Shown: positions 17,122 through 27,448, numbered from the stretch's first letter. The stretch is 64,000 nucleotides of DNA from CAZGMJ01 sp964526785 (GCA_964526785.1 CAZGMJ010000020.1:12667-76666), one strand, 5' to 3'. The notes: generated by a model not told the origin, from the letters alone. Numbers and translations are program-made.

Positions 17122-20100
17122 ATGCGCAACACAGAAACACTGCCCCACCGTGCCACACTGATCGCATGTATCATCTTGTGTGTCTGCAACGCACAGACCG
17201 TTTCGATCGCCGGGGCAAGTGCGGGCAATCAAGCGGACGAACTGCTACGACTGGCCGGGCTCAATGGAGGCTGCATCGTGTACCTCGGCTGCGGCGATGG
17301 CAAGCTCCTCGCTGAACTGCATGGCAAAGGGCGATATGTGCTCCAGGGACTGAGCAATAACGCAGCCACGCTTGGAGAAATCCGCAAGTACCTGCACGAA
17401 AATGATCTCTACGGCCCGGTCTCCGTTAAACTCCACAGCGGCCCGCTGCTGCCCTATACGGACAATCTCATCAATCTCATTATCGCCGAGGACCCGCTTG
17501 GCGTCGCGAAAACCGAGATGATGCGCGTCCTGGCCCCGGGCGGCACAATTCTCAGCAGAAGCGGACAATCGTGGACCAGACAAACCAAACCACGGCCCGG
17601 TAACATCGATGAGTGGACACACTTCCTGCACGGCGCCGACGGCAATCCCGTAGCACGGGACACCGTGGTCGGCCCGCCAGGACACTATCAATGGATAGCC
17701 GGCCCGCGATGGATGAGGTCGCACGAAAGCGACTCCAGCGTCAAGGCGTTGGTCACGGCGGGCGGCAGGATATTCCACATCGTCGATGAAGCGCCGGCCA
17801 GTCTGCTGGGCGATCATTCCCTGCCCGACAAATGGTTCCTCGCCGCTCGCGACGCCTTCAACGGAGTCTTGCTCTGGAAGATACCGATCAAGAACTGGGG
17901 CTGGCGCATGTGGAAGCCGTCCTGGTTCACCCCGCGTCCGGGCAACATCCCGCTTAACATACAGAAATGCCTCGTAGCAACGAGCACCCGCGTGTACGTC
18001 ACTCTCGGCTATCGGGCGGCCGTCAGTGAAATCGAGGCATCGACGGGCAGGGTGCTCAGGACGTTTGAGGGAACCCGGAGAACCGCCGAGATACTTCACG
18101 AATCGGGCAAGCTCATTCTCACGATATTGCGCGACGAAGGAGCCTGCGTACGGCTTGTCGATATCGAGACCGGCGATTGCCTCTGGACATCCGAACAGAC
18201 GTACGGCGGCACAACCACCGACTACTATCGCTTCCGCGCAATGCATGGCAGCGTCACTCCCGCAAAAGTCGATCCCACGCTGAACACCGCGACCGACGGT
18301 ACGATTGTCGCACTGCTCGACCGCGACGCGGTAGTCGCTCTGGATTTCGAAACAGGAAAGCAGAAATGGCGCACCGCCTTCCCGCTGGTTGAGGCCGATT
18401 ATAAAGCGGGTAACATCGATGCCGGCCAGACCGTGTGGACGGGCACACTCATTGTCAAAGACGGCGTCGTCGTTCACGCCAGCCCCAACCAACTGGCCGC
18501 ATTCGACGCCGATTCGGGCGAAATACTCTGGAAACAGCCCAAGAAATACCTGCAGCATCTCTGGTTCGAGTGGAAAGACGTCTTCGTCATCGATGGACTC
18601 GTATGGACCTGGAGCGCCGAACTCAAAAGAGAAAAGCTCGAAGGAAGCAATCGCAAAAGTTCCTGGCCCGCGACCGTCAACGGATACGACCTGCGCACCG
18701 GCCGACAGAAAGAATCCATCGACCTCGGCAACATCTTCAAGACGCACCACCACCATCGCTGCTATCGCAATAAAGCCACTTCGCGCTACATTCTCGCCAG
18801 CCGACGCGGCACGGAATTCGTTGATCTGCAGAAAGGACGGCACACTGTCCATAACTGGGTCCGCGGCACCTGCCACCTTGGCATGATGCCCGCCAACGGC
18901 CTGCAGTATGCTCCGCCGCACCCGTGCGTGTGTTATATCAACGAGAAGATAAACGGCTTCAACGCCCTGGCATCCGCCATTGCGACAGCTACCGGGACGG
19001 CCCCACAGTCCGATGCGACGCGGCGGACAAAAGGCCCCGCTTATGGACAGGCTATCGACCGGTCCGCAGGCAACAATGACTGGCCGACCTTTCGCGCAGA
19101 CGCCGTGCGTAGCGGCTCCACAGATTGTGAACTTCCCGCCCCGCTCGAACCGCTCTGGCGCTGCCGGTTGCCGGGCAAGCCCGCTGCTCCGACCGTTGCA
19201 GGCAGCAGGATGTTCGTGCCTGTGCCCGACCGGCATCATTTAATCGCAATCGATGCGGACAACGGCCGGCAGCAATGGCACTTCACCGCCGATGCACGAA
19301 TTGACTCGCCGCCCACCGGCTGCAACGGAATGCTCGTGTTCGGCTCGGCTGACGGCTCGGTCTACTGCCTCCGATCCGATGACGGCCGACTCGTGTGGAG
19401 ATTTCGCGCAGCCCCGGCCGAGCGGTTTATCGGCGCCTTTGACCAACTCGAATCCGCCTGGCCCGTGCACGGCAGCGTTCTGGTTATCGATGATACCGCG
19501 TATTTCGCAGCAGGGCGCTCGTCCCAGCTTGATGGCGGCATTTACCTCTACGGCCTCGACGTGACCACGGGCGAAATCCGCTGCCGCCGCCATTTGCAAG
19601 GCCCCGCGTACAGCATAGACAACATCGACCAGAACTACAACCTGCCGATGGGAGCATTGCCCGACGTCATGCAGGCGCACGACGGCAGAATACACATGCG
19701 CGAACTGGCGTTCGACGCGGATCTCAAGGTCCAGCCTTGGCCACCGCCACAGAAATCCAAACACGTGTACTCCAAAGCGGGCCTGCTCGACAGTTCCTAT
19801 TTCAAGCGAACCCCCTGGACATTCGGTTCCAACGACTCCTATGCCCGGCTCATCGTACACGATGCCCGCACCGCTTATGGCGTCCGAATGTTCGACACCT
19901 TGCGGGGCCTCGACCCCACCGTCTATTTCGTCCCGGCCCGGAAGGGGTATCTGCTTTTTGCTGCGAACAAAGACACAGGCGTGAACCGCTGGCAGAAGCA
20001 CATCCCGATTCGCGTAACCGCCATGGCCGTGACACCGAGACTGCTTGTCGCGTCCGGCCCCCCCGACGTCGTCGATCCGAATGATCCACTGGGCGCATTC

Positions 20101-20265
20101 GAGGGCAGAAAAGGCGGCGTCCTGAACACCTTCGACAAGACTAACGGCCAACTGCTCTGGGAGTACACGCTGCCGTCTCCGCCGGTCTTCAACGGCATTG
20201 CAATTGCCAACCATCGCTTGTATATCGCAATGCAGAATGGTTCGATCGCATGCTTCGCCCAGTAG
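17122..20265 (+). CDS. secreted methyltransferase-fold / PQQ-like beta-propeller fusion
   Basis: 1047 residues. A signal peptide (hydrophobic about 11-30) precedes a short class I methyltransferase-like fold: VYLGCGDGK (53-61) resembles the SAM-binding motif I, followed by alternating strands and helices to about residue 150. The segment DEWTHFLHGADGN introduces the second part, made of PQQ-like/BamB-like propeller repeats (motifs such as FNGVLLWK, DSGEILWK, DNGRQQWHF) from about 180 to the end. Two propellers are likely, split by a low-complexity Thr/Ala stretch near residue 620. The protein should be outside the cytoplasm, where SAM is not expected, so the methyltransferase fold is probably non-catalytic or used for binding. 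A GGGAA site lies eight bases before the ATG. Convergent with the helicase gene. Confidence 0.85.
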   Translation: MRNTETLPHRATLIACIILCVCNAQTVSIAGASAGNQADELLRLAGLNGGCIVYLGCGDGKLLAELHGKGRYVLQGLSNNAATLGEIRKYLHENDLYGPVSVKLHSGPLLPYTDNLINLIIAEDPLGVAKTEMMRVLAPGGTILSRSGQSWTRQTKPRPGNIDEWTHFLHGADGNPVARDTVVGPPGHYQWIAGPRWMRSHESDSSVKALVTAGGRIFHIVDEAPASLLGDHSLPDKWFLAARDAFNGVLLWKIPIKNWGWRMWKPSWFTPRPGNIPLNIQKCLVATSTRVYVTLGYRAAVSEIEASTGRVLRTFEGTRRTAEILHESGKLILTILRDEGACVRLVDIETGDCLWTSEQTYGGTTTDYYRFRAMHGSVTPAKVDPTLNTATDGTIVALLDRDAVVALDFETGKQKWRTAFPLVEADYKAGNIDAGQTVWTGTLIVKDGVVVHASPNQLAAFDADSGEILWKQPKKYLQHLWFEWKDVFVIDGLVWTWSAELKREKLEGSNRKSSWPATVNGYDLRTGRQKESIDLGNIFKTHHHHRCYRNKATSRYILASRRGTEFVDLQKGRHTVHNWVRGTCHLGMMPANGLQYAPPHPCVCYINEKINGFNALASAIATATGTAPQSDATRRTKGPAYGQAIDRSAGNNDWPTFRADAVRSGSTDCELPAPLEPLWRCRLPGKPAAPTVAGSRMFVPVPDRHHLIAIDADNGRQQWHFTADARIDSPPTGCNGMLVFGSADGSVYCLRSDDGRLVWRFRAAPAERFIGAFDQLESAWPVHGSVLVIDDTAYFAAGRSSQLDGGIYLYGLDVTTGEIRCRRHLQGPAYSIDNIDQNYNLPMGALPDVMQAHDGRIHMRELAFDADLKVQPWPPPQKSKHVYSKAGLLDSSYFKRTPWTFGSNDSYARLIVHDARTAYGVRMFDTLRGLDPTVYFVPARKGYLLFAANKDTGVNRWQKHIPIRVTAMAVTPRLLVASGPPDVVDPNDPLGAFEGRKGGVLNTFDKTNGQLLWEYTLPSPPVFNGIAIANHRLYIAMQNGSIACFAQ

Positions 20266-20310
20266 CGCTTCAGCGGGCCGACTAATATACGGGTAGCAGG
20301 CACCCAGCGT

Positions 20311-22350
20311 CTAATGCGAGAACCGCCCGCCCGCGGTATTCTTCCGACGTGGCGCGTGCCTTCCGGCCGCCTGTGAGACAACCGTCGTTTCACATTCTGG
20401 AATAGCGGCAAGAAACTGCTGTCCATACCGCTTTTGAATGACGCGCGAATCCAAAATGGCTATGATTCCCTGGTCCTTCTTGCTCCGGATGAGCCTGCCG
20501 AACCCCTGCTTGAACTTGATAATGGCTGATGGCAGTTGGTACTCCATAAACGGACTGCGCCCCTGGGCTTTGATCTCTTCCAGCCGCCCCGCCAGCAGAG
20601 GTTGATCGGGCACCGCAAACGGTAGCCGAACGATAATCACATTGCTTAACGCCTCGCCCCGCACATCCACGCCCTGCCAGAAACTGTCCGTGCCGAACAA
20701 CACGTACCTGCCGCGCTGCCGAAATCGCTTGAGCAACCCGCTGCGATCGGTGGAGCCGCCCTGCTGCAGCAATTCATACCCGTTATCCTCCAGCCACGGC
20801 CCCAGCTCCTCCGCGGCCTCTTGCAGCATCCTGTAACTTGTAAACAGGACGAACGCACGCCCCTGTGTCTGCTGCACGTATGTCTTGATCGCCTCAGCAG
20901 CCCTCGCAACGAAATCAGCATGATTCGGCGGCGGGAGGTCCTTCTCGATAAACACGCGGACTTGTTTCGAATAGTCGAAGGGAGAACCCAGCCGTAGCGA
21001 ATCGTAATCGTCCAGCCCGATCCGCTCGGCAAAGAAGTCAAATCCGCCGGTCCTGCCCGCTCCGCCCGTGCTCAGCGTCGCGCTGGTCAGGACGACGCTG
21101 TCGTACCGATCGAACAGACTACGTCGGACGTCAGGTCCAACGTTGACCGGCGCGCTGCGCAACCGAATCGTCGGCCGGCCGCTCTGCGACATCTCAAGCC
21201 AGTACACATAATCGCTCCGCTCCTGCGAGAAGAACTGCTGCAATTCCTCGTACAGCCCCTGACACCGATCGACGAATCGCCGAATCTCGAACTTCTCGTC
21301 CGTATCCTCGGTCTCACGGGCCAGCTTGCTCAGCACCGAACGCAACTGCCGCAACTGCCCCGACAATGTGTCGTCTATGAAGTTCCGGCAGCACCGCCCG
21401 TTCGTCTCGCTGCGATGTCGCTCATACCAGGCTCGGGCCTGCTTGAAGAACCCCTGCGCCTGGTAGTTGATCTGTCCCACCAGATCGAGGGCTCTGTTGA
21501 CATGTTCGCCCCCGCGTTTGAATCCCAGCAGCCCGCGCCGCGTCTTGGCATTGAACAGCCCGTCGAGCAGAAAGCGAATCCGATGATTGCTGATATTGAT
21601 TCCGAAATGCTCCTCCGCCACATGCTCGACGTTGTGCGCTTCGTCAATAATGACATATCGATATTCCGGCAGCAGCGCAACGCCCTGCTCCTTGAGAACC
21701 AGATCGCTGAACAATAATGCGTGGTTCGCCACAATGACATCCGCACCGGCCAGTCTCCGCTTGGCCCGCTGATACGGACAACTACGAAAGAACGGGCACT
21801 TGCGCCCCCTGCAGTTGCCGTGCTCGCTGTTGACCGCATCCCACAGTCGCCCGCGCGGAACAAACTCCAGGTCGCTCAGCGACCCGTCCTTCGTCTCCGT
21901 CGCCCACTCACTGATCCGCACAAGTTCCGATTCCGAGCCGTCAAACAGCCCTCGCTGCCTGCGCATAGCAAATTCCAAACGACGTTTGCACAGGTAATTG
22001 CCGCGCCCTTTGGCCAGAACAGCTTTGAACGGCTCGTCCATACAGGCAGCCAGCAGAGGCAGATCCTTGTTCACCAACTGCTCCTGCAGCGTGATCGTGA
22101 AGGTGCTGACCAGAACCTTTCCCTCTCCCTGCACCGCTCGTTCTATAGCGGGTACGAGATAGGCCAGGCTCTTTCCGACGCCCGTGCCCGCCTCGACTGC
22201 CAGATGGCGACATTGCGCGAAAGCCCTCGCCACCGCCCGGGCCATTTCCACCTGTTCGACTCGATGCTCGAAAGCATCAAGACGGCCGGCGATTGCACCG
22301 CTCGGAGCAAAGACTCGCTCTATCTGCTTGAATGTAACCTGATCCGCCAC
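20311..22350 (-). CDS. ATP-dependent DNA helicase, DinG/XPD family
   Basis: A superfamily 2 iron-sulfur helicase. Walker A AGTGVGKS, the Fe-S cysteines (CKRRL, then C, C and C in the NCRGRKCPFFRSCPYQ region) and the DEAH box in IIDEAHN are all present; C-terminal motifs include LTSATLS and a QGFGRLIRS-like motif VI. Four cysteines with this spacing indicate a [4Fe-4S] cluster as in XPD and DinG. Such enzymes unwind DNA 5' to 3' and act on R-loops, forks or damage. The start is uncertain: the reading frame continues upstream to ATG 22428 and GTG 22488, but those extra residues are Arg/Trp-rich without family resemblance, so I use GTG 22350 just before ADQVTFKQIERVF. It is convergent with the PQQ-propeller gene. 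Confidence 0.88.
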   Translation of the reverse strand: MADQVTFKQIERVFAPSGAIAGRLDAFEHRVEQVEMARAVARAFAQCRHLAVEAGTGVGKSLAYLVPAIERAVQGEGKVLVSTFTITLQEQLVNKDLPLLAACMDEPFKAVLAKGRGNYLCKRRLEFAMRRQRGLFDGSESELVRISEWATETKDGSLSDLEFVPRGRLWDAVNSEHGNCRGRKCPFFRSCPYQRAKRRLAGADVIVANHALLFSDLVLKEQGVALLPEYRYVIIDEAHNVEHVAEEHFGINISNHRIRFLLDGLFNAKTRRGLLGFKRGGEHVNRALDLVGQINYQAQGFFKQARAWYERHRSETNGRCCRNFIDDTLSGQLRQLRSVLSKLARETEDTDEKFEIRRFVDRCQGLYEELQQFFSQERSDYVYWLEMSQSGRPTIRLRSAPVNVGPDVRRSLFDRYDSVVLTSATLSTGGAGRTGGFDFFAERIGLDDYDSLRLGSPFDYSKQVRVFIEKDLPPPNHADFVARAAEAIKTYVQQTQGRAFVLFTSYRMLQEAAEELGPWLEDNGYELLQQGGSTDRSGLLKRFRQRGRYVLFGTDSFWQGVDVRGEALSNVIIVRLPFAVPDQPLLAGRLEEIKAQGRSPFMEYQLPSAIIKFKQGFGRLIRSKKDQGIIAILDSRVIQKRYGQQFLAAIPECETTVVSQAAGRHAPRRKNTAGGRFSH

Positions 22351-22570
22351 GACTATTCGCAATCCGGGTACGTTCCACTCGCATACAATGAATGGGCCGT
22401 GCGCCCGGGGCCAGTATACCGGATACATCCCGCGATTGCGATAAAAGAAATCTCGCACGGCGGATCTTTTTCCCTCGCCGCGAATCACCGGCGGCCGATC
22501 GCGTCCGGAAGTTCAGGTTGATGTCCGCAGTACGATCCGGCCCCGCTTGCAACGGTGTGGACCAGCTTGC

Positions 22571-24343
22571 CTACCTGTCCTGCTGCTCCGTCGCCGCCTG
22601 CTCGATAGCAGCCTGCAGAGGCACGACCGCCTTCTTGTCTTCCATCTCTGCTGCCGCCGTCCGAGCGGCGATTCGCGCCTCATCCAGGCGACCTAACTGG
22701 TAGTGCACATACGCCAGCAGATATTCCAGTTCACCCTTCTTGCTCTGTTTGAGCCATTGCTCCATGTCCGCGACCCGTTTGTCCACAGCATCGCGACCAC
22801 CCAGAGCCACAGCGAGATCGATCTTCGTTCTGGCATACGCTGGCCGGGACTTAAGAGCCCGCGAGAGAAACAGCGAACTGCTCATATACTCGCCGGCTCC
22901 GAACAATGCCAGCGCCCGACCTACGTTCGCCGCCGGACTGTCGGGCATATAGACCGAGGCAAGCTCAAATGCACTCGCAGCCCGATAGTAGCGGCCTTGA
23001 CGCATATACGCTGCCCCAGTGCGAAACAGCTCCTCGAACTTCGCGTCACGATAGGACTTCATATCGGTGTGAGCGCCCATGATGTCGCGAGCCTCCGCCG
23101 CACGCTCGCTCTGAGGCATCGCCTCGACCTGCTCGACCATCGATTGCCTCCGCTGCCTCAGGGTTTGGGCTTCTTCCATCTCCAGTTCTTCAATATCGGC
23201 CACCTCCCCGCTGATATCCGCCATCCGATCCATACGCTTACGACTGTAGGCACCGGCACTCTGCTCGGTCGCGTCCAGACTCGGCGTCGCAAGATCAAGC
23301 AATTGCGGTTTCCCCGCACCATAGGCATCCGTTTCCTTGTTGTCCACATCTTCTCTTGCCCGCTGCTCGATCTTTTCCTCCACAACCGCCAGATCCTCAC
23401 GTATCTGCCTGAGCAGTTCATCTGAATCAAGCGGCTTCATCCGCTTCACACCCTCCATGCGCGCATCGGCCCGACCGATAGAAGACTCAGACTGCTCGCT
23501 CGCACGTTGCTGCGCCTGCTCGTGCAGCATTACATTGCTGCCCGGCTCCCATTCAGACTCTGCAGACTCTTCCACCTTTCGCCGCATATCACGCGCAATA
23601 TCCCACTGCTGGTCTGATTCGGTTTCCTGCAGAATAGCGTCCAGATCCTGCTGATCGGGCAGTACAGGCTGAAACTGGTCGGTAACTTTCTCTCGCCAGG
23701 ATTGGTACTCGCGCTGTTCCACAACGGGCTCCTGCGCCGAAGGCACAGTTCGTGGATTATAAACCATATCCGCAGGACCGGGAGTCGCATACTCCGTATC
23801 AAGTCCAAGGGCAGCGAGCAGACTCGTGCGCGATTGCCCCCCCGCCGGGCGTTTTATGCCCGAGATGCTGTCCACGCCGTACACATCCGACGTCCGCCCT
23901 TCGATTCGCGCATCGGACGGCCTGAAAACGCCCGTTCGTCCGGGCACCGTTGTGGGAACCGTCTTACTGCCTGAAAAATAGTAATCTTGTGGCGCAGTCC
24001 CCCCGCCGTAGGACCGAAGGTCGTTCATACCAGCGGAGTCCCGAATGAAAGAATCCAGTTCCGTAGAACCCAGGTTCGCATTCAGATTCGTCGGAGAGCT
24101 ATACGGCACGCCCGGCCGAAAGTACCGCCCATAGCGAACGTTGCCTGTCATCAGGAGATTGCCGCTGCGATCGATGGGATTCGGGCTGCGATAAAGCGAT
24201 CTGCCTGTCGCACTGGGGGGCACATTGCTTGGTCCTATCGGATTGGAAGGTTGGTAATTGCCGAGGTTGCCGTAACTGCGCGCCGCCCAGCAGGCACAGG
24301 CGACAAAAAGCGTTATCAGTATTGCTAATGCATATTTCTTCAT
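22571..24343 (-). CDS. exported TPR-containing protein of unknown function
   Basis: 590 residues from ATG 24343, which begins a clear signal peptide (MKKYALAILITLFVACACWA). The N-terminal third is low in predicted structure and rich in Ser, Gly, Pro and Asn; the middle (about 230-420) is highly charged and likely helical or coiled coil; the C-terminal part (about 430-580) resembles tetratricopeptide repeats, with YMRQGRYYRAASAFELA and ALFGAGEYMSSSLFLSRAL as two successive units. TPR arrays mediate protein contacts, so a periplasmic scaffold is plausible. GGAAGG lies about 11 bases upstream of the start. No enzyme motif is visible. It sits between nadK (157 bp) and the helicase (same strand), without evidence of a functional link. 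Confidence 0.75.
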   Translation of the reverse strand: MKKYALAILITLFVACACWAARSYGNLGNYQPSNPIGPSNVPPSATGRSLYRSPNPIDRSGNLLMTGNVRYGRYFRPGVPYSSPTNLNANLGSTELDSFIRDSAGMNDLRSYGGGTAPQDYYFSGSKTVPTTVPGRTGVFRPSDARIEGRTSDVYGVDSISGIKRPAGGQSRTSLLAALGLDTEYATPGPADMVYNPRTVPSAQEPVVEQREYQSWREKVTDQFQPVLPDQQDLDAILQETESDQQWDIARDMRRKVEESAESEWEPGSNVMLHEQAQQRASEQSESSIGRADARMEGVKRMKPLDSDELLRQIREDLAVVEEKIEQRAREDVDNKETDAYGAGKPQLLDLATPSLDATEQSAGAYSRKRMDRMADISGEVADIEELEMEEAQTLRQRRQSMVEQVEAMPQSERAAEARDIMGAHTDMKSYRDAKFEELFRTGAAYMRQGRYYRAASAFELASVYMPDSPAANVGRALALFGAGEYMSSSLFLSRALKSRPAYARTKIDLAVALGGRDAVDKRVADMEQWLKQSKKGELEYLLAYVHYQLGRLDEARIAARTAAAEMEDKKAVVPLQAAIEQAATEQQDR

Positions 24344-24500
24344 CGTGATCGCTGCCTTCCTTATCTCAAATGACGGCCGGTTATCCGTTAACAAAAGCTT
24401 ACAAGGTGCATCGACACTATTAGTACGAAGCCACCGACCACCAAGGTTCACTCAATATGACCAAATGAACCCGTGTGTGGTCGCTTTCCTTATAAGCCGA

Positions 24501-25394
24501 TCACCCCTTATACTTCGGCTTCCCGGCCCACCCGAGTTTAGTTGCCAGCGTATCCCATTGACTGCGAATCGGATTATTCACCACAAAGAAATTGCTGTTT
24601 TCCCGCATGACTGCGACGCTATCTTCCGTCGTGACTCGCAAAGAAACCTGCCCGTCGATGGAAAGAGTCGTCCCCTCATTGACCTCCAGCCCCACAACAG
24701 CCACTTTGCTCGCTGCGCTGACGACGATCGGCCTGAAACTCAAAGAGTGTGGGCATATCGGCGTTATTACCATAGCTTCTAATCTGGGAGCCATTATCGG
24801 ACCGCCCGCTGAGAGATTATACGCCGTCGAACCCGTCGGCGTTGAAATAATCAACCCGTCGCTGACACAGCCTGCCAGCGGCTGGTCGTCCACGGCAATC
24901 TGTAGTTCAATCATACGATACGGCGGCCCGGAGGTTATGAAAACGTCATTGACCGCCGTGGCACAGAACCTCTGCCGACCGCCCCGACGCACCTCACAGC
25001 CCAGCATCATGCGTTTCTCGATTGTGACCCGCCCGCCCAGAATGTCGTCGAAGGCCTCCCTCAACTCCTCAACGCTGAATTCAGCCAAAAAGCCCAACTT
25101 CCCCATATTGACACCGATCACGGGTACTCTGGCTGCACTCAGGTTGCGCGCGGTCGAAATAATGCTTCCATCCCCGCCAAAAACCACCGCATAATCGCAC
25201 TCGTCGATTCCCGGATAGGATGTTATTGGCTTGCCCCCCCCTGTCTCGGTGCACACATTCCCACGGCTCTCAACGCTATAGCTTCCGATAATAGCCGCCC
25301 TGCCAGCAATGAACTGCGTGAATTGCTCGATTGCATCGGCTACCGGCCCCTTCTGCGGATCGCCGAACACGACCAGTTTTGGCGGGTGTCTCAT
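24501..25394 (-). CDS. nadK: NAD kinase
   Basis: A 297-residue ATP-NAD kinase that makes NADP. The family motifs are intact: GGDG in the FGGDGSI loop binding the nucleotide, NMGKLGFL, AVNDVFI, PTGSTAYNLSAGGP, and TPICPHSLSFRP. I chose ATG 25394 because GAGG lies eight bases upstream; an in-frame TTG at 25412 overlaps the dxs stop codon and would add six residues. The 14 bp distance to dxs on the same strand implies co-transcription. dxs and nadK share a need for cofactors of the MEP pathway (NADPH is used by IspC), but that link is only inference. Confidence 0.95.
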   Translation of the reverse strand: MRHPPKLVVFGDPQKGPVADAIEQFTQFIAGRAAIIGSYSVESRGNVCTETGGGKPITSYPGIDECDYAVVFGGDGSIISTARNLSAARVPVIGVNMGKLGFLAEFSVEELREAFDDILGGRVTIEKRMMLGCEVRRGGRQRFCATAVNDVFITSGPPYRMIELQIAVDDQPLAGCVSDGLIISTPTGSTAYNLSAGGPIMAPRLEAMVITPICPHSLSFRPIVVSAASKVAVVGLEVNEGTTLSIDGQVSLRVTTEDSVAVMRENSNFFVVNNPIRSQWDTLATKLGWAGKPKYKG

Positions 25395-25408
25395 TTGATG
25401 TGCCTCGA

Positions 25409-27361
25409 TCAAGGCCTGTTGTCCAACATCTCCTCAGCCGTCGCCACAATACTATCGGCATTCACCTTGGCATCCGTTAACTGCTGCGCGCGCGTGTCAT
25501 GACTCATAAATCGTCTCGGCGCCCCCAGAATCCGAACCGCTGTCAGGCTTCTGCCCGTCGCGACTGCCGCCTCCAGGACTGCTGAACCGAAACCACAGGC
25601 ACCGCCGTGGTCCTCTGCTATGATAACAGGTGCCTGGCCATTGCAGAGTCCGGTAATCTTCTCGTCAACCGGGGCCGCAAACCGTCCGTTGTATACATCG
25701 GCAGATATGCCGCGTTGGGCCATCATCTCAGCCGCCTTCAGGGCCTCGGCGAGCATACACCCAAAACCAACGATATGAATCGCCGCTTCCTTTGTCTTGC
25801 GTACCTGAAGGCTGCGACCCAGTACGAACGGACTCTTGCATGCCGCCCGCACATAATCTTCCGGGGGGACACCGTCCTTCGGATACCTGATAACCACAGG
25901 CTTATCGGACGCAAAAGCAAATTCCAGTGCCAGTCGCATCTCCAGGTCGTTCGATGGTGCAGTTACCACCATGTTGGGCATCATTCGCATATACCCCACG
26001 TCCATGAGTCCGTGATGTGTTGGTCCGTCAGACCCCACGAAGCCGGCACGATCGACACAAAAGACCACGGGCAGGTCCTGAAGCGCCACCTCCTGGAAGA
26101 CCTGATCGAAAGCACGCTGGAGAAAAGTAGAGTATATGCACACTACGGGCCTCAGCCCCGTCTTCGCCAGTCCCGCCGCAATGTCTACCGCCGCACTCTC
26201 AGCGATCCCCACATCATAAAACCGATCCACAAATCGCTTGCGAAACTCCATCAACCCCGTACCATCGCACATCGCGGATGTGATTGCCACGATGCGTTCA
26301 TCCTCCTCCGCGAGTTGCGTCAGGTGTTCTCCAAAGACACTCGTGTACGTCCTCTTGTCGGAGGCGGGCCGTGGTTCGACGCAATTGCCGTTAATCTTGA
26401 ACGGACCGGTGGAATGATACTTACTTGGCTTTGCATCCGCCGGCTCGAAGCCTTTGCCCTTTTGTGTGTGAATATGCAGAATCGCGGGGTGCTCCAGATG
26501 ACGCAGTGCTTCGAACAGTTGAATCAGTGATTCAATATCATGGCCGTCGACGGGCCCGAAATAAGGAATATTCATACTCTCGAACATCTGGCTGGCGGTC
26601 AGGACCATTCGAATACTCTTCTTGAACCTCTCAAGAGCTTCATCCATGCTCCTGCCGATGACCGGCATATGTTCCAGTATCGAGCTGGTTGTCTTGCGGA
26701 GATCCTCATACGTATGGCTAAGCCGGATCTTCGAAAAGTACTTCGCCATGGCACCCACGGTTGCGTCGATGGCCATGCTGTTGTCGTTGAGAATAATCAG
26801 CAGTTGCCGCTTGACCAGCCCCAGATTATTCAGACCCTCGAACGAGACACCATTGACGATGCTCGCGTCGCCGACAACCGCAACGACCTTCCGCTGCTCC
26901 TCGTCGGCTTCCTTTGTTGCTTCATCCGCACCTTCTGGGGCCTGCCGGCGTGCCGCCCTCTTCACCTGTTCCCCCAGCGCCATGCCGATAGCTGTCGGAA
27001 TAGACGTTCCCGCATGGCCGACTGCAAACCGATCGTATGGGCTCTCAGCCGGATTGGGAAAACCGCTCAACCCTCCTGCCTGCCTCAACCTGACAAATTG
27101 GTCCTTTCGCCCCGTTATGATCTTGTGCGCATAGGATTGATGCCCCACGTCCCACAAAAGGGCATCGTGCTGGAAATCGAATGCTCTGTGCAGGGCCAGT
27201 GTAAGCTCTACAACCCCCAGATTGCTGGCCAAATGCCCGCCCGTCTTGCTGACAGAATCCAGAATCAGTTGGCGAACCTCCCCGGCCAACGCTTTCAACT
27301 GCGTCGTCGAGAGTTCTTTCAGATCAGCCGGGCCATTAATGCGTTCCAGCAATTCAGACAT
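25409..27361 (-). CDS. dxs: 1-deoxy-D-xylulose-5-phosphate synthase
   Basis: A 650-residue thiamine-diphosphate enzyme that condenses pyruvate and glyceraldehyde 3-phosphate to DXP, the first step of the MEP isoprenoid route and also a precursor for pyridoxal phosphate (pdxA is at 35 kb) and thiamine. SNLGVVELTLALH (46-58) and DVGHQSYAHKIITGR (71-85) carry catalytic histidines; the ThDP motif is GDASIVNG followed by NN, with GDA instead of the usual GDG; AGFVGSDGPTHHG is the C-terminal half signature. A charged insertion (about 132-157, rich in Ala, Glu and Lys) separates the usual motifs. ATG 27361 begins the family N-terminus with AAAGGG just upstream; the frame stays open 177 bases further but without homology. 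Confidence 0.96.
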   Translation of the reverse strand: MSELLERINGPADLKELSTTQLKALAGEVRQLILDSVSKTGGHLASNLGVVELTLALHRAFDFQHDALLWDVGHQSYAHKIITGRKDQFVRLRQAGGLSGFPNPAESPYDRFAVGHAGTSIPTAIGMALGEQVKRAARRQAPEGADEATKEADEEQRKVVAVVGDASIVNGVSFEGLNNLGLVKRQLLIILNDNSMAIDATVGAMAKYFSKIRLSHTYEDLRKTTSSILEHMPVIGRSMDEALERFKKSIRMVLTASQMFESMNIPYFGPVDGHDIESLIQLFEALRHLEHPAILHIHTQKGKGFEPADAKPSKYHSTGPFKINGNCVEPRPASDKRTYTSVFGEHLTQLAEEDERIVAITSAMCDGTGLMEFRKRFVDRFYDVGIAESAAVDIAAGLAKTGLRPVVCIYSTFLQRAFDQVFQEVALQDLPVVFCVDRAGFVGSDGPTHHGLMDVGYMRMMPNMVVTAPSNDLEMRLALEFAFASDKPVVIRYPKDGVPPEDYVRAACKSPFVLGRSLQVRKTKEAAIHIVGFGCMLAEALKAAEMMAQRGISADVYNGRFAAPVDEKITGLCNGQAPVIIAEDHGGACGFGSAVLEAAVATGRSLTAVRILGAPRRFMSHDTRAQQLTDAKVNADSIVATAEEMLDNRP

Positions 27362-27448
27362 CCCTTTTCTTTCTGTTACGTGGTTAGAATCGCCCCCCAA
27401 ACGCCCTCCGAGGGCCAATATGCGTATGTACGCCACCCAACTCCTTGC

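Noticed and set aside
23160..23430. Second gene overlapping the TPR protein on the same strand
   Set aside because: A 90-codon alternative frame inside the TPR gene is Arg/Trp-rich and has no ribosome-binding site.
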